64,000 nucleotides of DNA from assembly GCF_900103715.1 (NCBI RefSeq), contig NZ_FNHL01000004.1:62001-126000 (forward strand), given 5' to 3'. This document shows, piece by piece, positions 1 to 9,744 of the stretch. How positions within the stretch are numbered: position 1 is the first letter of the stretch; every line of letters begins with the position of its first letter. The position numbers and the translations under genes were made by a program. The DNA is from Halogranum gelatinilyticum. Its GTDB lineage: Archaea > Halobacteriota > Halobacteria > Halobacteriales > Haloferacaceae. The notes under the pieces were generated by a model that was not told the origin of the DNA, ran no database searches, and saw only the letters and a program-made list of their open reading frames with translations.

Positions 1-1191
1 GCACTCGCACAGCTGCGACACGAGCGAATGCGGACGATATTAGCGGTGTTGGGGATTACGCTCGCAGTCCTCGCCAGTACGTTGCTTGCAAGTGTTGGGG
101 CAGGTGTCGTCCAGACAGGTCAAGAGAAATTCGAGACCTCTGGGCGTGATTTGTGGGTTACTGGTGGGCCGGTTCGGCTGAGTCCGGAGACCGGTGGATT
201 TGAGAATACCGTTGTGAATGCCCACGAGGTGTCTGATGAGATCACAGAACGTGAGGATGTTCGATCAGCTGTCCCACTCGCGTTCCAGACTGTGTATGTG
301 AGTGCTGATGGTTCTGACTTCGAAACCATTGTCGGAACCGGCTCACCAACAGGTGGAACGGCGGTCTCAATCGAACGTGGGACTGGGCTTTCGAGTGGTG
401 ACGTGCACTATGCAGGGGGGAACTACACAGGACCGATGACCTACGAAGTCGTCATCGATCCACAGATTGCAAACCAATTCAACGTCTCTGTTGGTGACAC
501 GCTGTACATCGGCGGAACGCTAGCGAGTGCACGACAAAACGAGTTTACCGTCGTCGGGATTTCGCAGACCTTCACCCAGTTTTTGGGCACGCCCACAGTC
601 GTGATGCAGTTGAGTGAGCTGCAAGAGATTACTGGAACAACGGGGTCTGACCGTGCGACGATGATTACCATTAACCTCGTTTCAGGGACAAATCCAGAAA
701 CAGTAGCGACTGAGCTTGAAGCAGAGTATCCCGGATACGAAATCCGGACAAATCGAGAACAACTTCAAACAGTTCTGCAGAACCAAGCGGTGGTTATTGC
801 AAGTGGGACAGTGTTAGTTCTCCTGGCAGTGCTTGCAGGGCTAGCGCTGACGGTGAATCTGTCTCTGTCTCTTGTGTATCATCAGCGAAAGGAATTGGCG
901 GCGTTGAAAGCGACAGGGACTCGAACGACGACGTTGGTTGGGATAATGCTCGTTCAGTTGTTCGTCGTCGGTGTTATTGCGAGTAGTCTCGGTGTTGCAC
1001 TTACCTATCCCTCGGTTGCGATCCTCAACTACGTTGCAGCGCAGATCGTGGGGTTCGAAGGGCTGGTTCAAATTTCGAGACAAATCTTACTCGGTGGGGC
1101 AGTGGTTGGTGTCGTCATGAGCCTCTTTGGTGCACTGGCAGCGAGTGTCCGTCTCGCTCGGTTGAACCCACTGACGCAGTTGGCTGACTGA
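1..1191 (+). CDS. ABC transporter permease, FtsX/MacB type (5' end cut by window)
   Basis: This is the membrane subunit of an ABC exporter or lipoprotein-release/mechanotransmission complex; the substrate is unknown. The frame is open to base 1 and encodes ALAQLRHER ahead of the first ATG at 28, so the true start probably lies upstream of the window. Visible parts are a first hydrophobic helix (about residues 5-25 after the ATG), an extracytoplasmic MacB-like periplasmic core domain (about 30-240) and three C-terminal membrane helices (about 255-285, 305-335, 355-380) forming the FtsX domain. The four-helix layout is that of the family. The ATPase partner is not in the window and is probably just upstream. 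Family call is firm, substrate unknown. Confidence 0.88.
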   Translation, partial: ALAQLRHERMRTILAVLGITLAVLASTLLASVGAGVVQTGQEKFETSGRDLWVTGGPVRLSPETGGFENTVVNAHEVSDEITEREDVRSAVPLAFQTVYVSADGSDFETIVGTGSPTGGTAVSIERGTGLSSGDVHYAGGNYTGPMTYEVVIDPQIANQFNVSVGDTLYIGGTLASARQNEFTVVGISQTFTQFLGTPTVVMQLSELQEITGTTGSDRATMITINLVSGTNPETVATELEAEYPGYEIRTNREQLQTVLQNQAVVIASGTVLVLLAVLAGLALTVNLSLSLVYHQRKELAALKATGTRTTTLVGIMLVQLFVVGVIASSLGVALTYPSVAILNYVAAQIVGFEGLVQISRQILLGGAVVGVVMSLFGALAASVRLARLNPLTQLAD

Positions 1192-1371
1192 GTGATGGTT
1201 CTCTCATAGTTACAGAGTCCTCTGCAAGCGGCCTTGAGCTACGAAGTAGTGCTGTTGAGCGAGCACGGTTATACTGCCTATCAGGGAGACTAATCGTCAG
1301 GAGCCCAATAACATGGATAGCTGAGCTATAACAAAACAGTCACATCCCGAATCACCTATGTATGAGGGTAG

Positions 1372-2019
1372 GTGGTAGGACTGGCACGAAATCAGGGGTT
1401 GTCCACCAGCAGAGACTCCCACGGAGTGGTGAGTAAGGTGCCAGACCGACGGACGTTCCTCAAGTGGGCCGGTTTCACACCAATCAGCGGTGCGATTCCC
1501 TACTGGATCACGCCTGAGCGGACGATTCAGGTCATGCCGGATGAACAACTCGAAGAGCCACCAACCGAATCAGAGTCCATAACAACAACCCGACGCTCAG
1601 TCTCGTGGGTACAGAAACATCTGCGTGATTACTTCGGTTCAGATTTCTACAAGGCCCCTAACCAAGGGATTTTCCACCATTATCCCGATTACACGTATGA
1701 CCTCTTCGAGCCAGATGTCTTTCGCGAACTCGCAGCAAGCTACTCTCCGAAGGTTATTCCAGGGAATTCAGAACGATATGACTGTGACGAGTATGCAACT
1801 GGATTCCGCTGGTACTTCTTGACTGGCGGGTTTGGTAAGTTCCCACCAACAAATATGGTTGGACAAGCGCACAACTTCGCAGGAAACCATGTGTACAACG
1901 TCGCCATCTGCGCAGATGGGACCATACTCGAGTGGGAACCGCAAACCGGAACACTCGCTGCAGACTCAGGAGCACCACCGAGATACTACGAGTTCACGAA
2001 CGGCATTCTCTACCTGTAA
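1372..2019 (+). CDS. Tat-exported transglutaminase/papain-like fold protein
   Basis: This is a probable secreted enzyme of the bacterial transglutaminase-like cysteine-peptidase type. A twin-arginine motif (RRTFLKWAG) near residues 26-34 is followed by a short hydrophobic stretch. The mature part contains Cys in YDCDEYA, then His in GNHVYNV and an acidic EWEP segment, in the order Cys-His-Asp/Glu expected of a papain-like triad. In-frame GTG codons at 1426, 1429 and 1438 lie closer to the Tat motif than the ATG at 1372, so the real start may be one of those. It stands alone between the permease and the convergent epimerase gene. The substrate is unknown, and the fold call rests on motif order only. 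Confidence 0.6.
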   Translation: MVGLARNQGLSTSRDSHGVVSKVPDRRTFLKWAGFTPISGAIPYWITPERTIQVMPDEQLEEPPTESESITTTRRSVSWVQKHLRDYFGSDFYKAPNQGIFHHYPDYTYDLFEPDVFRELAASYSPKVIPGNSERYDCDEYATGFRWYFLTGGFGKFPPTNMVGQAHNFAGNHVYNVAICADGTILEWEPQTGTLAADSGAPPRYYEFTNGILYL

Positions 2020-2174
2020 TAATCACGAACACGGGACAGCGTTGCCACCGAGAGAAGAACAAAAGGTGTGCCACCACCGGAATTCTGGGACGGTCGACCC
2101 CTGAGGCAGCGTCGGTTACCCCATATGATTGAAATGAGGTGCCCTTTTTCAAGTCAGAAGAATCCGACCGCGTG

Positions 2175-3092
2175 TCAATTTGACTTCTTATGTTCGACAA
2201 GTGTTGCAAGCCCTTCTGATAGCAGGATAGTGGGCTCGTAACCCAGTTGAGATTGGGCCTTAGAGATGTCTGCGAGACTCCGTTCGATGTCACCGTCACG
2301 ACCGTCTGTGTGCACGATTTCCGAGTTCGAATCAGTAACGTCGCGGATCGTTTCCGCGAGTTCTCGGATACTCGTTTCACTCCCTGTCCCGACGTTGTAG
2401 GGCTCGCCGACGTGGTCCGTCGTTGCGGCTTTCAGATTTGCTTGGACGACATCGTCGACGTGTACGAAATCACGCGTTTGTGAGCCATCGCCGTGGACCG
2501 TAATCGGCTCATCGTTGAGTGCCTGCTTGAGGAAGATGCTGATAACACCACTGTAGTCACCTGCGGCTTGCCGTGGGCCGTACACGTTGAAATACCGAAG
2601 TGGGACTGCTTCCAGGTCGTAGAGCTCGTGATAGACCTGTGCGTAGTGGTCGAGAGTTGTCTTGTCGATCCCATAGGGTGAGGAGGGCTTCTTGGATTCT
2701 GCTTCCGGTGTTGGGATTTCGTCGGCATCGCCATAGATAGCCGTACTCGAGGCAAGGACGATACGAGCGTTGACATCACGGGCATACTCAAGAACATTGA
2801 GCGTGCCGCCCATGTTAATCGCGTGTGAACGCGCTGGCTCCTCGACAGACTTGGGGACACTCACGAGGGCGGCTTCATGGAAGATAAGGTCGGCCTGTGG
2901 GAGGGATTCGAATACGTCCGTATCCTGAATGTCACCGCGGATGAGTTCGACATCCGCGGGTAGGTTAGACGGTTTCCCTGTAGAGAGATTATCCAGGATG
3001 TAGACGTCGTTGTCCTCAACGAGTGCGTCTGCAAGATGACTCCCAATGAAGCCTGCTCCACCCGTGATAAGGACCGTTTGACCCTGAACCAT
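2175..3092 (-). CDS. NAD-dependent sugar epimerase/dehydratase (GalE/WbpP-like)
   Basis: This is an extended short-chain dehydrogenase acting on a nucleotide sugar, most likely a UDP-glucose or UDP-GlcNAc 4-epimerase. The N-terminus has the Rossmann motif GGAGFIGSH (about residues 10-18). The active site shows Ser in ASSTAIYG and the YxxxK pair in YGIDK (about 138-142), and the NVYGPRQ substrate-loop motif is present. The 305-residue length is normal. The sequence AAGGTGTGAG sits about 15 bases before the ATG and resembles a Shine-Dalgarno site. It probably supplies an epimerised sugar to the surface-glycan genes further right, although it is not in the same operon. The exact substrate cannot be read from the sequence. 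Confidence 0.85.
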   Translation of the reverse strand: MVQGQTVLITGGAGFIGSHLADALVEDNDVYILDNLSTGKPSNLPADVELIRGDIQDTDVFESLPQADLIFHEAALVSVPKSVEEPARSHAINMGGTLNVLEYARDVNARIVLASSTAIYGDADEIPTPEAESKKPSSPYGIDKTTLDHYAQVYHELYDLEAVPLRYFNVYGPRQAAGDYSGVISIFLKQALNDEPITVHGDGSQTRDFVHVDDVVQANLKAATTDHVGEPYNVGTGSETSIRELAETIRDVTDSNSEIVHTDGRDGDIERSLADISKAQSQLGYEPTILLSEGLATLVEHKKSN

Positions 3093-3165
3093 GTTTGTAA
3101 CTACTCACACCTTGTAGGACAAAACGGTTCTCGTTCGGGTTGGTTATGTGTAAATTACTGAGAAA

Positions 3166-3702
3166 CTACCTGGTCAAGAGGCGACGTAGCAAATCGATAC
3201 CGGGGTAGTCGTCATAGACCCACACGACGAAAGCGAGTGGAACCAATCCAAACTCGAGCATGGCGAACAGTTCGAACTCGAAGGCCGCAAAATGGGCGAG
3301 GATGCTCTTGTCAGTCTCGTAGGCGGGGAGGGGAAGAAGCGGCCACGCAAGGTACGAGAGGGAAGCAAACTCACCTTCGAGAAACGGATACAGACCGTCT
3401 GCCGCGAGGTGCGAGAGGTAGCCAATTCCGAAGGCCCCTGCCAACGGCGATCGATTGGCCCGTCGTGCGAGAACGACAACGACACCGATGACGAGCGACG
3501 CCGTGAGCAGTGAGTGCGCGAGTGACCGCCCCGCCGGAAGAACCGAAACGGTCCACGCGAGTGGTTTGTCAATAAGGTCCGGAAATTGGGTACCAAATCC
3601 GACAACGACGACCGTGAGGCCTGTTGGCGGCTGGTTACGCACACTGCGGCTGTACAGCGAGTAGAGCAGATATCCGACCGCCGCGTGTCCCCAGGGCCAC
3701 AT
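3166..3702 (-). CDS. DUF457/YdjM-like membrane-bound metal-dependent hydrolase
   Basis: A 178-residue integral membrane protein with four to five hydrophobic segments and the conserved polar pattern of the DUF457 (YdjM, LexA-binding inner-membrane hydrolase) family. His is in the N-terminal WGHAAVGYL, Asp in TQFPDLIDKP, His in GRSLAHS, and His and Asp in LSHLAADG. These residues are expected to bind a metal at the membrane face. No substrate is established for haloarchaeal members. It lies on the same strand as the epimerase but 73 bases upstream of it, so co-transcription is possible. Confidence 0.78.
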   Translation of the reverse strand: MWPWGHAAVGYLLYSLYSRSVRNQPPTGLTVVVVGFGTQFPDLIDKPLAWTVSVLPAGRSLAHSLLTASLVIGVVVVLARRANRSPLAGAFGIGYLSHLAADGLYPFLEGEFASLSYLAWPLLPLPAYETDKSILAHFAAFEFELFAMLEFGLVPLAFVVWVYDDYPGIDLLRRLLTR

Positions 3703-3962
3703 TGTCTCTGACGGAGGTGCGCGGTCTGGGTGAATCTATCGAAGTCTATCCACCGATCTGTTGTTGTTTGTCGGCCAAAATAGCTACTGTGGCATAATAT
3801 TCAATGGAACATACATTCAATCCGTTCTATAATTACATTACTAGGCCAGTCATATTAATGCGGCAGAAGGTGTCTAGTAAGTCTTTTGGCCAAACATATA
3901 ATCTTTGGTCACACAGACAGGTTCGAGTACGTGCTCGCGCTGAGACGTTTTGACTGGGTACG

Positions 3963-5141
3963 CTAGAAGAGTGAATCGAGGCGGTCAGTTGGGTCCTCAA
4001 CCAACGTCTCCAGGTTCTCCTCAGAGACCTCATCCCGGTTTTCTTGCCATTCATCGGTCTCCATGGCCTGCTGTTGGAGCTGCTTGAGCCGTGGGATGTC
4101 TGTGACGCCAGAGAAAAGCCCAGCGACAGAGACATACTTCGATGATGGCTGCGGATCGTCGCCGCCGCGAATTTCCATACTAGTAGTCTCTTCTTCGAGC
4201 CACTGGCTGCTCTGTTCGATTCCCTTTCGACTCAACCACGCTGGTGGGCCGCTCACGACGACGAGCGCACGCTCGGTACTAGAGAGATCAGCAGGCAGTG
4301 TGAGGCGTCCACGGGCAGCCCGTCGTGCAGCGGTCGTAATCCGGCTCACAGCCTCTACTTCGTCGGGCTTCGGTGTCGACGAGCCGAGAAGGCCACGAAT
4401 ACTGAATCCTGAGGAACTGTCGTCCGGGAGTTCACTCGAGGCGAATCCGATTGTCGTGACACCGCCACCTTTGAGCGTGTTGATAATCTCGCTGGAGTCG
4501 ACGACACTCTCACCAACGGCATCCGAGCCAGAGACTTCTCCCGCGTTGAAGATGACCGACAGCCGTCGAACCAGTTTCTCGTTCATCGAGTCATAGGCAC
4601 TCGTCACATCCTCACCCGACTGCATCCACGCATCGTTGTCGAACAAGAGGAGGTTGTCTACCTCGTCGATGAACGTCTGGAACGAACGAGCGGCGTTGTA
4701 CGTGTAGATACTCCCTTCATCCGTCCCAGGGAGGATTCCGAGACCGTAGATTGGTTGTGCGTAGATTCGGTCTAACTCACGTGCGATGACGGGCGCAGCA
4801 CCGCTTCCCGTTCCACCGCCGAGACCGGCGACGACGAGGAACGCGTCAGCTTTGGAGGTCGGGATGTCGTCAGTCGCTCGAATGAGTTCCTGTGCGTCTT
4901 CGACTGTCAGTCTGGTCGCGAGTTCGTTGTCGGCACCGACACCATGGCCGTTCACTTCGGTCTGTCCGAAGAGGTGTCGGCGACGGTCCGGAATGTGCTC
5001 GAGCCCACGGAGGTCTGCACGGGCGGTGTTGAGTGCAACGGTGCCAACGATGAAGTCCTGATTTGTCTGTTGTTCGTACTGGAGGAAGCGGTCAACAATT
5101 TTCCCACCGGCCTGTCCGACACCAAGTAAGATGAGGCGCAT
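3963..5141 (-). CDS. cetZ: CetZ tubulin-superfamily GTPase
   Basis: A cytoplasmic GTP-binding cytoskeletal protein of the archaeal CetZ family, whose characterised members affect cell shape and motility in haloarchaea. The N-terminus MRLILLGVGQAGGK is the T1 phosphate loop, and GLGGGTGSG at residues 106-114 is the tubulin signature T4 loop. LPGTDEGSIYTYNAARSF matches the T5/helix region. I start it at 5141 because the ten residues added by the ATG at 5171 precede the conserved first strand. The predicted length of 392 residues fits CetZ better than FtsZ. It lies 72 bases downstream of glmM on the same strand. A much larger, distant tubulin relative is encoded at 53895-57329. Confidence 0.93.
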   Translation of the reverse strand: MRLILLGVGQAGGKIVDRFLQYEQQTNQDFIVGTVALNTARADLRGLEHIPDRRRHLFGQTEVNGHGVGADNELATRLTVEDAQELIRATDDIPTSKADAFLVVAGLGGGTGSGAAPVIARELDRIYAQPIYGLGILPGTDEGSIYTYNAARSFQTFIDEVDNLLLFDNDAWMQSGEDVTSAYDSMNEKLVRRLSVIFNAGEVSGSDAVGESVVDSSEIINTLKGGGVTTIGFASSELPDDSSSGFSIRGLLGSSTPKPDEVEAVSRITTAARRAARGRLTLPADLSSTERALVVVSGPPAWLSRKGIEQSSQWLEEETTSMEIRGGDDPQPSSKYVSVAGLFSGVTDIPRLKQLQQQAMETDEWQENRDEVSEENLETLVEDPTDRLDSLF

Positions 5142-5213
5142 ACAAGTGTGTGAGATTAGAACTATGTTCAATCTTCGGTCATGAGTGGGTGAAGTGGTCG
5201 GACCCTACGTTGG

Positions 5214-6527
5214 TTAGCAGAACCGCTGGAGTAGCGTTCGTGCTTCAGTGAGAAGGGTATCAGCGTGTTTGCTGTTGCGTGCTTCTGCAGTCAGTCGAAT
5301 CAGTGGTTGTGTCCCACTCGCTCGAATGAGGATCCAACCAGTGCCCATCTCGATTCGGACGCCGTCGATAGTCGAAACGTTGTCGTACTCCTCAAGGACG
5401 TGATTTCGGATAGCGTTCATCACCTCTGTTTTGTCATCGACGTCGACGTTGTCGCGTCGAATCGGGTACTGCTCGATAGAATCGACAAGCTCTGAGAGTG
5501 GGCCACGGTCGGCAACGAGTGCAGCCAGTTTCACGGCAGCGAGCGAGCCATCGGGACAGAGCGTTTCGTCAGGCCAAATCCATGCCCCGCTTGGCTCCCC
5601 ACCGAAGACGACGTCGGAATTAGTCACTTCTTCAGCAACAAACACGTCGCCGACGCGAGTTCGGGTGACAGACGCGCCACAGTCTGCGAGAGCGTCGTCG
5701 ACTGCGAGGCTTGTGTCGACCGGAGCTGCGATGCGAGTCCCTTCAGTTGCCTCGTGAATACCGAACAGCGCGAGTAGGGCGTCGCCAGAGAGGAACTCAC
5801 CGGTCTCGTCGACTGCACGCATACGGTCTGCGTCGCCGTCGTGTGCGATTCCGAGGTCTGTGTCAGTTGCGGCGACGTGTTGGCACAATCGCTTGCAGTT
5901 TTCTGCCGTTGGTTCGCTCGGACGTGCGGGGAAGCGACCATCGGGTTGGGCATTGAGTGTCTCGACGTCACAGCCGAGTTCGTAGAGGGAATCAGCAGTT
6001 ACCTGGCCAGCACCGTTACCGACGTCAACGGTGACTGAGAGTCCGTTGAGGGAGTTTTGTTTCGCTGTAAGCGCGTCGACATGGCGGGTTTGTGCAGTCG
6101 TATCCGACTGGGCGGTTCCGAGTTCGTCCCACGGTTTGAGGTCGAAGTCTTCAGTCTCGATTCGTTCAGCGATTGCTGCTCGTTGCTCTGTATCGAATGC
6201 CTGTCCAGACGGGTTCCAGAGTTTGAGGCCGTTATCAGGTGCCGGGTTGTGTGACGCAGTGATAGAGACACCAGCGTCGGCTGTGTACCAACTCACGCTT
6301 CGAGCAATTGTCGGCGTTGCTGCTTGGCCGAGATCGATGACATCAGCACCGCATTCTCGAAGGCCGGCAACGAGTGCATCACGCAGTACCTCGCCGCTCT
6401 CACGAGGGTCACGACCGACGACAACTCGTTGTGTTCCTTCGCTTGCAAGCGCACGTCCGACTGCAAGGGCGAGTGCTGCAGTGACGTCTTCTCCGATGGG
6501 ACCACGGACACCGCTTGTGCCAAACAT
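5214..6527 (-). CDS. glmM: Phosphoglucosamine mutase (phosphohexomutase family)
   Basis: Interconverts glucosamine-6-phosphate and glucosamine-1-phosphate for UDP-GlcNAc synthesis. The N-terminus MFGTSGVRGPIG is the first substrate loop. The phosphoserine loop is ITASHNP (about residues 90-96), the Mg site is DGDADR and the C-terminal phosphate-binding loop is RASGTQPLIR. At 437 residues it is full length. The archaeal family also contains phosphomannomutases, but glmS and glmU on the same strand upstream favour the glucosamine assignment. cetZ follows 72 bases downstream and may be read through. Confidence 0.88.
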   Translation of the reverse strand: MFGTSGVRGPIGEDVTAALALAVGRALASEGTQRVVVGRDPRESGEVLRDALVAGLRECGADVIDLGQAATPTIARSVSWYTADAGVSITASHNPAPDNGLKLWNPSGQAFDTEQRAAIAERIETEDFDLKPWDELGTAQSDTTAQTRHVDALTAKQNSLNGLSVTVDVGNGAGQVTADSLYELGCDVETLNAQPDGRFPARPSEPTAENCKRLCQHVAATDTDLGIAHDGDADRMRAVDETGEFLSGDALLALFGIHEATEGTRIAAPVDTSLAVDDALADCGASVTRTRVGDVFVAEEVTNSDVVFGGEPSGAWIWPDETLCPDGSLAAVKLAALVADRGPLSELVDSIEQYPIRRDNVDVDDKTEVMNAIRNHVLEEYDNVSTIDGVRIEMGTGWILIRASGTQPLIRLTAEARNSKHADTLLTEARTLLQRFC

Positions 6528-6747
6528 GACTCCGGGTTTCCAAGAGTGGCAGATAAACGCTCGGTATGGGGAAGTCCAAAATTGGCCCGGGAATTATTAT
6601 ATATCATATTAGATTATGATATCATAGGGAATACTAGGTAATCAAGGAGTTACAAGACTAGTCTTGGCAAGTATTGCAAAACAAGACTGTCTGGACAGCA
6701 GATGTGTTAGTACTTGAATCTATTGCTTAGGCCGGAGCTTTGACAAC

Positions 6748-8547
6748 CTATTCAACGGTCACACTCTTCGCAAGGTTCCGCGGCTTGTCAATCGACCGGT
6801 TGAGCCGGTTTGCCATGTGGTACGCGACAAGCTGGAGTTGAATATTCGCGAGGAGGGGTGCCATTCGCTCGTTGGTTTCGGGGATCTCAAGGACAGCGTC
6901 TGCATAGCGTTCGGCGTCAGACTCACCATCGGTGACGACGACGACCGGTGCATCCCGCGCTTCCACTTCTTTGATGTTCCCAATGGTCTTCTGGGCACTT
7001 TCGTCGTTCCCCGTGACGACGGCAAAGACGGGTGTGTTGGCGGTGACAAGCGCGAGTGGGCCGTGTTTCAGCTCGCCTGCTGCAAACCCTTCGGCGTGTT
7101 CGTATGTGATCTCCTTGAACTTGAGTGCACCTTCCAACGAGACCGGGAAGTGTAGGCCACGGCCGATGAAGAAGAACGCTGTCGAGTCGAGGAACTGCTC
7201 GACAATCTCCTCGGCGTTCGACTCGTCGAGAATCGTCTGGACGTCGGTTGGGAGGTCTCGAAGTGCCGTGATAAGTTCACGGTGGGTGTCGGTTTCGCTG
7301 AGGAGTTTCTCGACAAGGAGATTTGCCCCGATGAGTTGTGAGGAGAACGTCTTCGTCGCTGCGACGCCGATTTCTGGACCGGCTCGGATGTACAGTACGT
7401 GGTCACACTCGCGAGCGGCCGTGCTGCCGACGACGTTCGTGAGAGCGAGCGTCTCCGCACCGCGGCTCTTGGCGTCACGGAGTGCACTCATCGTGTCTGC
7501 GGTCTCTCCGCTCTGAGTGATACCGACGACGAGAGTGTCCTCGGGGATTGGTGGGTTTGCTGTCGCGTACTCGCTTGCGAGATAGGCCGTGGCCGGGACG
7601 CCACCATCGCGAAGAAGTGCTGCGGCGTAGAGCGATGCGTGGTACGAGGTACCGCAGGCGACAAACTGGACGGCACTTGGGGTGTCGAGGTCATCTAGTT
7701 CCTCGACAGCAATCTCACCAGTGAGCTCGTCGACGCGACCACTCAGACATTGTCGAAGTGAGGTCGGCTGCTCGTTAATCTCCTTGAGCATGAAGTGGTC
7801 GTAGCCACTCTTGCCAGTCTGTTCGGCACTCCAGTTGACAGTTTTGACCTGTTTGTCGACGGTGGCCCCATCGGCTGTGGTGACAGTATAGTCGTCGGGG
7901 CGAAGGGTAACAAATTCGCCATCGTCGAGGTAGACGACATCGCGCGTGTACTCAAGGAAGGCAGGAACGTCTGAGGCGAGATAGTAGCCGTCGTCGCCGA
8001 TACCGAGGACGAGCGGGGAGTCGTTACGTGCGGCGAAGATTGCGTCCTCGTCAGCGACGACGCAAGCGAGGGCGTAGGAACCCTCAAGTCGGTCGACAGC
8101 TCGGAGGAAGGCACTTTCCGGGTCGTCACCCTCATCGAGGTATTTCGCGACGAGGTGTGGGACGACTTCGGAGTCTGTGTCGCTCGTAAACTCGATGCCT
8201 TCGGCCGTAAGCTCGTCACGGAGTGCCTGGTAGTTCTCGATGATGCCGTTGTGGACGACGGCGACGGTTTCGTCTTCGTCCGTGTGTGGGTGAGAGTTGT
8301 AGTCCGAGGGCGGGCCGTGGGTACTCCAACGTGTGTGGCCGATGCCGACGTTGCCGCTGAACGAGTACTGTTCGACGGCGTCCTCAAGTGCGTTCAGTTC
8401 TCCCTCTCGTTTCTTGATTCGGAGGTTACCGTTTGCCACGGCGATTCCTGCAGAGTCGTATCCTCGATATTCGAGGCTTGAGAGTCCAGACATGAGGACC
8501 TCGTCCGGATTCGTAGCGGGACCGACGTAACCGATAATGCCGCACAT
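6748..8547 (-). CDS. glmS: Glutamine--fructose-6-phosphate aminotransferase (isomerizing)
   Basis: Makes glucosamine-6-phosphate from fructose-6-phosphate and glutamine, the committed step to UDP-GlcNAc. The protein starts MCGIIGYVG, so Cys2 is the N-terminal nucleophile of a class II glutaminase domain (about residues 1-220). Two SIS sugar-isomerase domains follow (about 280-420 and 450-585), with VACGTSYHAS and ITQSGETADT in the first. It ends KPRNLAKSVTVE, the conserved C-terminal tail. The 599-residue length is normal. Its ATG directly abuts the stop codon of glmU (8548-8550), so the two are almost certainly translationally coupled. Confidence 0.95.
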   Translation of the reverse strand: MCGIIGYVGPATNPDEVLMSGLSSLEYRGYDSAGIAVANGNLRIKKREGELNALEDAVEQYSFSGNVGIGHTRWSTHGPPSDYNSHPHTDEDETVAVVHNGIIENYQALRDELTAEGIEFTSDTDSEVVPHLVAKYLDEGDDPESAFLRAVDRLEGSYALACVVADEDAIFAARNDSPLVLGIGDDGYYLASDVPAFLEYTRDVVYLDDGEFVTLRPDDYTVTTADGATVDKQVKTVNWSAEQTGKSGYDHFMLKEINEQPTSLRQCLSGRVDELTGEIAVEELDDLDTPSAVQFVACGTSYHASLYAAALLRDGGVPATAYLASEYATANPPIPEDTLVVGITQSGETADTMSALRDAKSRGAETLALTNVVGSTAARECDHVLYIRAGPEIGVAATKTFSSQLIGANLLVEKLLSETDTHRELITALRDLPTDVQTILDESNAEEIVEQFLDSTAFFFIGRGLHFPVSLEGALKFKEITYEHAEGFAAGELKHGPLALVTANTPVFAVVTGNDESAQKTIGNIKEVEARDAPVVVVTDGESDAERYADAVLEIPETNERMAPLLANIQLQLVAYHMANRLNRSIDKPRNLAKSVTVE

Positions 8548-9744
8548 TTAATTTGTCACCTCAGAGTTCTCTCTGATATTCCTACCTATTGATGTTCCGG
8601 CATAAATGTGTGCATTTGGACCAATAAGGATACCTGGATGAATTGTTACGCCGCCACCGAGGTGAGCACGGTCGGAGATGACCGCGCCCAGGTTAACGCC
8701 TTCGTGAATCGTGGTTCCGATTCTAACGTCTGCTTTGCCACCAGGGATACAGCTTCCAGCACCGAGGTGGACTCCTTGACCAGTGACGGTATCGATTGCG
8801 GTGACGTTTGGTCCGATTCGTGTGTCACTGTCGATGACAGAGTCACGGATGACAGTACCGGCTTCGATCGTGACGTTCCGACCCAGCGAGACATTTGGCC
8901 CGATGACTACCTGAGGTCCGATGACACAGTCAGGTCCGATAATTGCTGGTGCTTGGATGGTTGCATCGTCATGGATGGTCGCAGTAGCGTCGACGTAGAC
9001 ACCGTCGCTGGTTTCTGGTTCGTCGATGAGGTCATCGGTGTTCAGAATCGCTTGGGAGAGAGCGAGAAGATCCCACGGGTAAGTCGCATCTTGCCACACA
9101 CCGTCAGTGACAACGCCACGGACTGGACCCTCAGTACTGGTGAGTCCGGCGATGGTGTCTGAGAGGGATAGTTCACCGTGTTGGCGTGGTGTTGATTCGA
9201 CCTCGGCGAAGAATGATGGTGCGAACGCGTAGACACCTGCGTTGAGTAGTCGATAGCTATCGGAGTGTGGCTTTTCGACGAGTTCGGAAATTCTGTCACC
9301 ATCCATCCGGACGGCACCGTATTCTGGTGCGTCGTCGCTTTCAACGACAGCGAGGGTAGCAACGTCCTCGACTGTGTGTGCTTGTAGAACACTCGTGACC
9401 ATCTCGTGGTGAATCAGTTGGTCACCGTTGACGACGAGGAAGTCCGAGTCCAGCGTGTCGGCGACCTGTAAGAGAGCGTGGCCGCTTCCGAGCTGTTTGT
9501 GCTGGTGGTGGTATGTGATGTTACGGTTGCGGTACGTTGGGCCGAAGTGGTTCTGGACTCTGTCAGCTTTGTAGCCAACAACGAGGTGGAGGTCGTCAAT
9601 GCCAGCGTCGATGAGTGCGTCAAGAACGTACTCAAGGATTGGTCTGTTTGCCGCGGGGAGCATCGGTTTCGGTCGGTGCTTCGTGAGTGGACGTAGGCGG
9701 GTACCCTCGCCTGCTGCAAGGATGACAGCGGAAGAGATATTCAC
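8548..9744 (-). CDS. glmU: Bifunctional sugar-1-phosphate nucleotidylyltransferase/acetyltransferase (GlmU type)
   Basis: Predicted to acetylate glucosamine-1-phosphate and transfer UMP to give UDP-GlcNAc. The N-terminal nucleotidyltransferase domain carries LAAGEGTRLRPLT (residues 9-21) with RPKPMLP, and the NGDQL metal site near residue 110. From about residue 250 a left-handed parallel beta-helix of hexapeptide repeats (for example AIIGPDCVIGPQVVIG) forms the acyltransferase half. The 398-residue length is typical of archaeal enzymes. An archaeal thymidylyl- or uridylyl-transferase with other sugars is the alternative, but adjacency to glmS supports GlmU. ACAAGGTGTGA immediately before the ATG looks like a ribosome-binding site. 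Confidence 0.88.
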   Translation of the reverse strand: MNISSAVILAAGEGTRLRPLTKHRPKPMLPAANRPILEYVLDALIDAGIDDLHLVVGYKADRVQNHFGPTYRNRNITYHHQHKQLGSGHALLQVADTLDSDFLVVNGDQLIHHEMVTSVLQAHTVEDVATLAVVESDDAPEYGAVRMDGDRISELVEKPHSDSYRLLNAGVYAFAPSFFAEVESTPRQHGELSLSDTIAGLTSTEGPVRGVVTDGVWQDATYPWDLLALSQAILNTDDLIDEPETSDGVYVDATATIHDDATIQAPAIIGPDCVIGPQVVIGPNVSLGRNVTIEAGTVIRDSVIDSDTRIGPNVTAIDTVTGQGVHLGAGSCIPGGKADVRIGTTIHEGVNLGAVISDRAHLGGGVTIHPGILIGPNAHIYAGTSIGRNIRENSEVTN

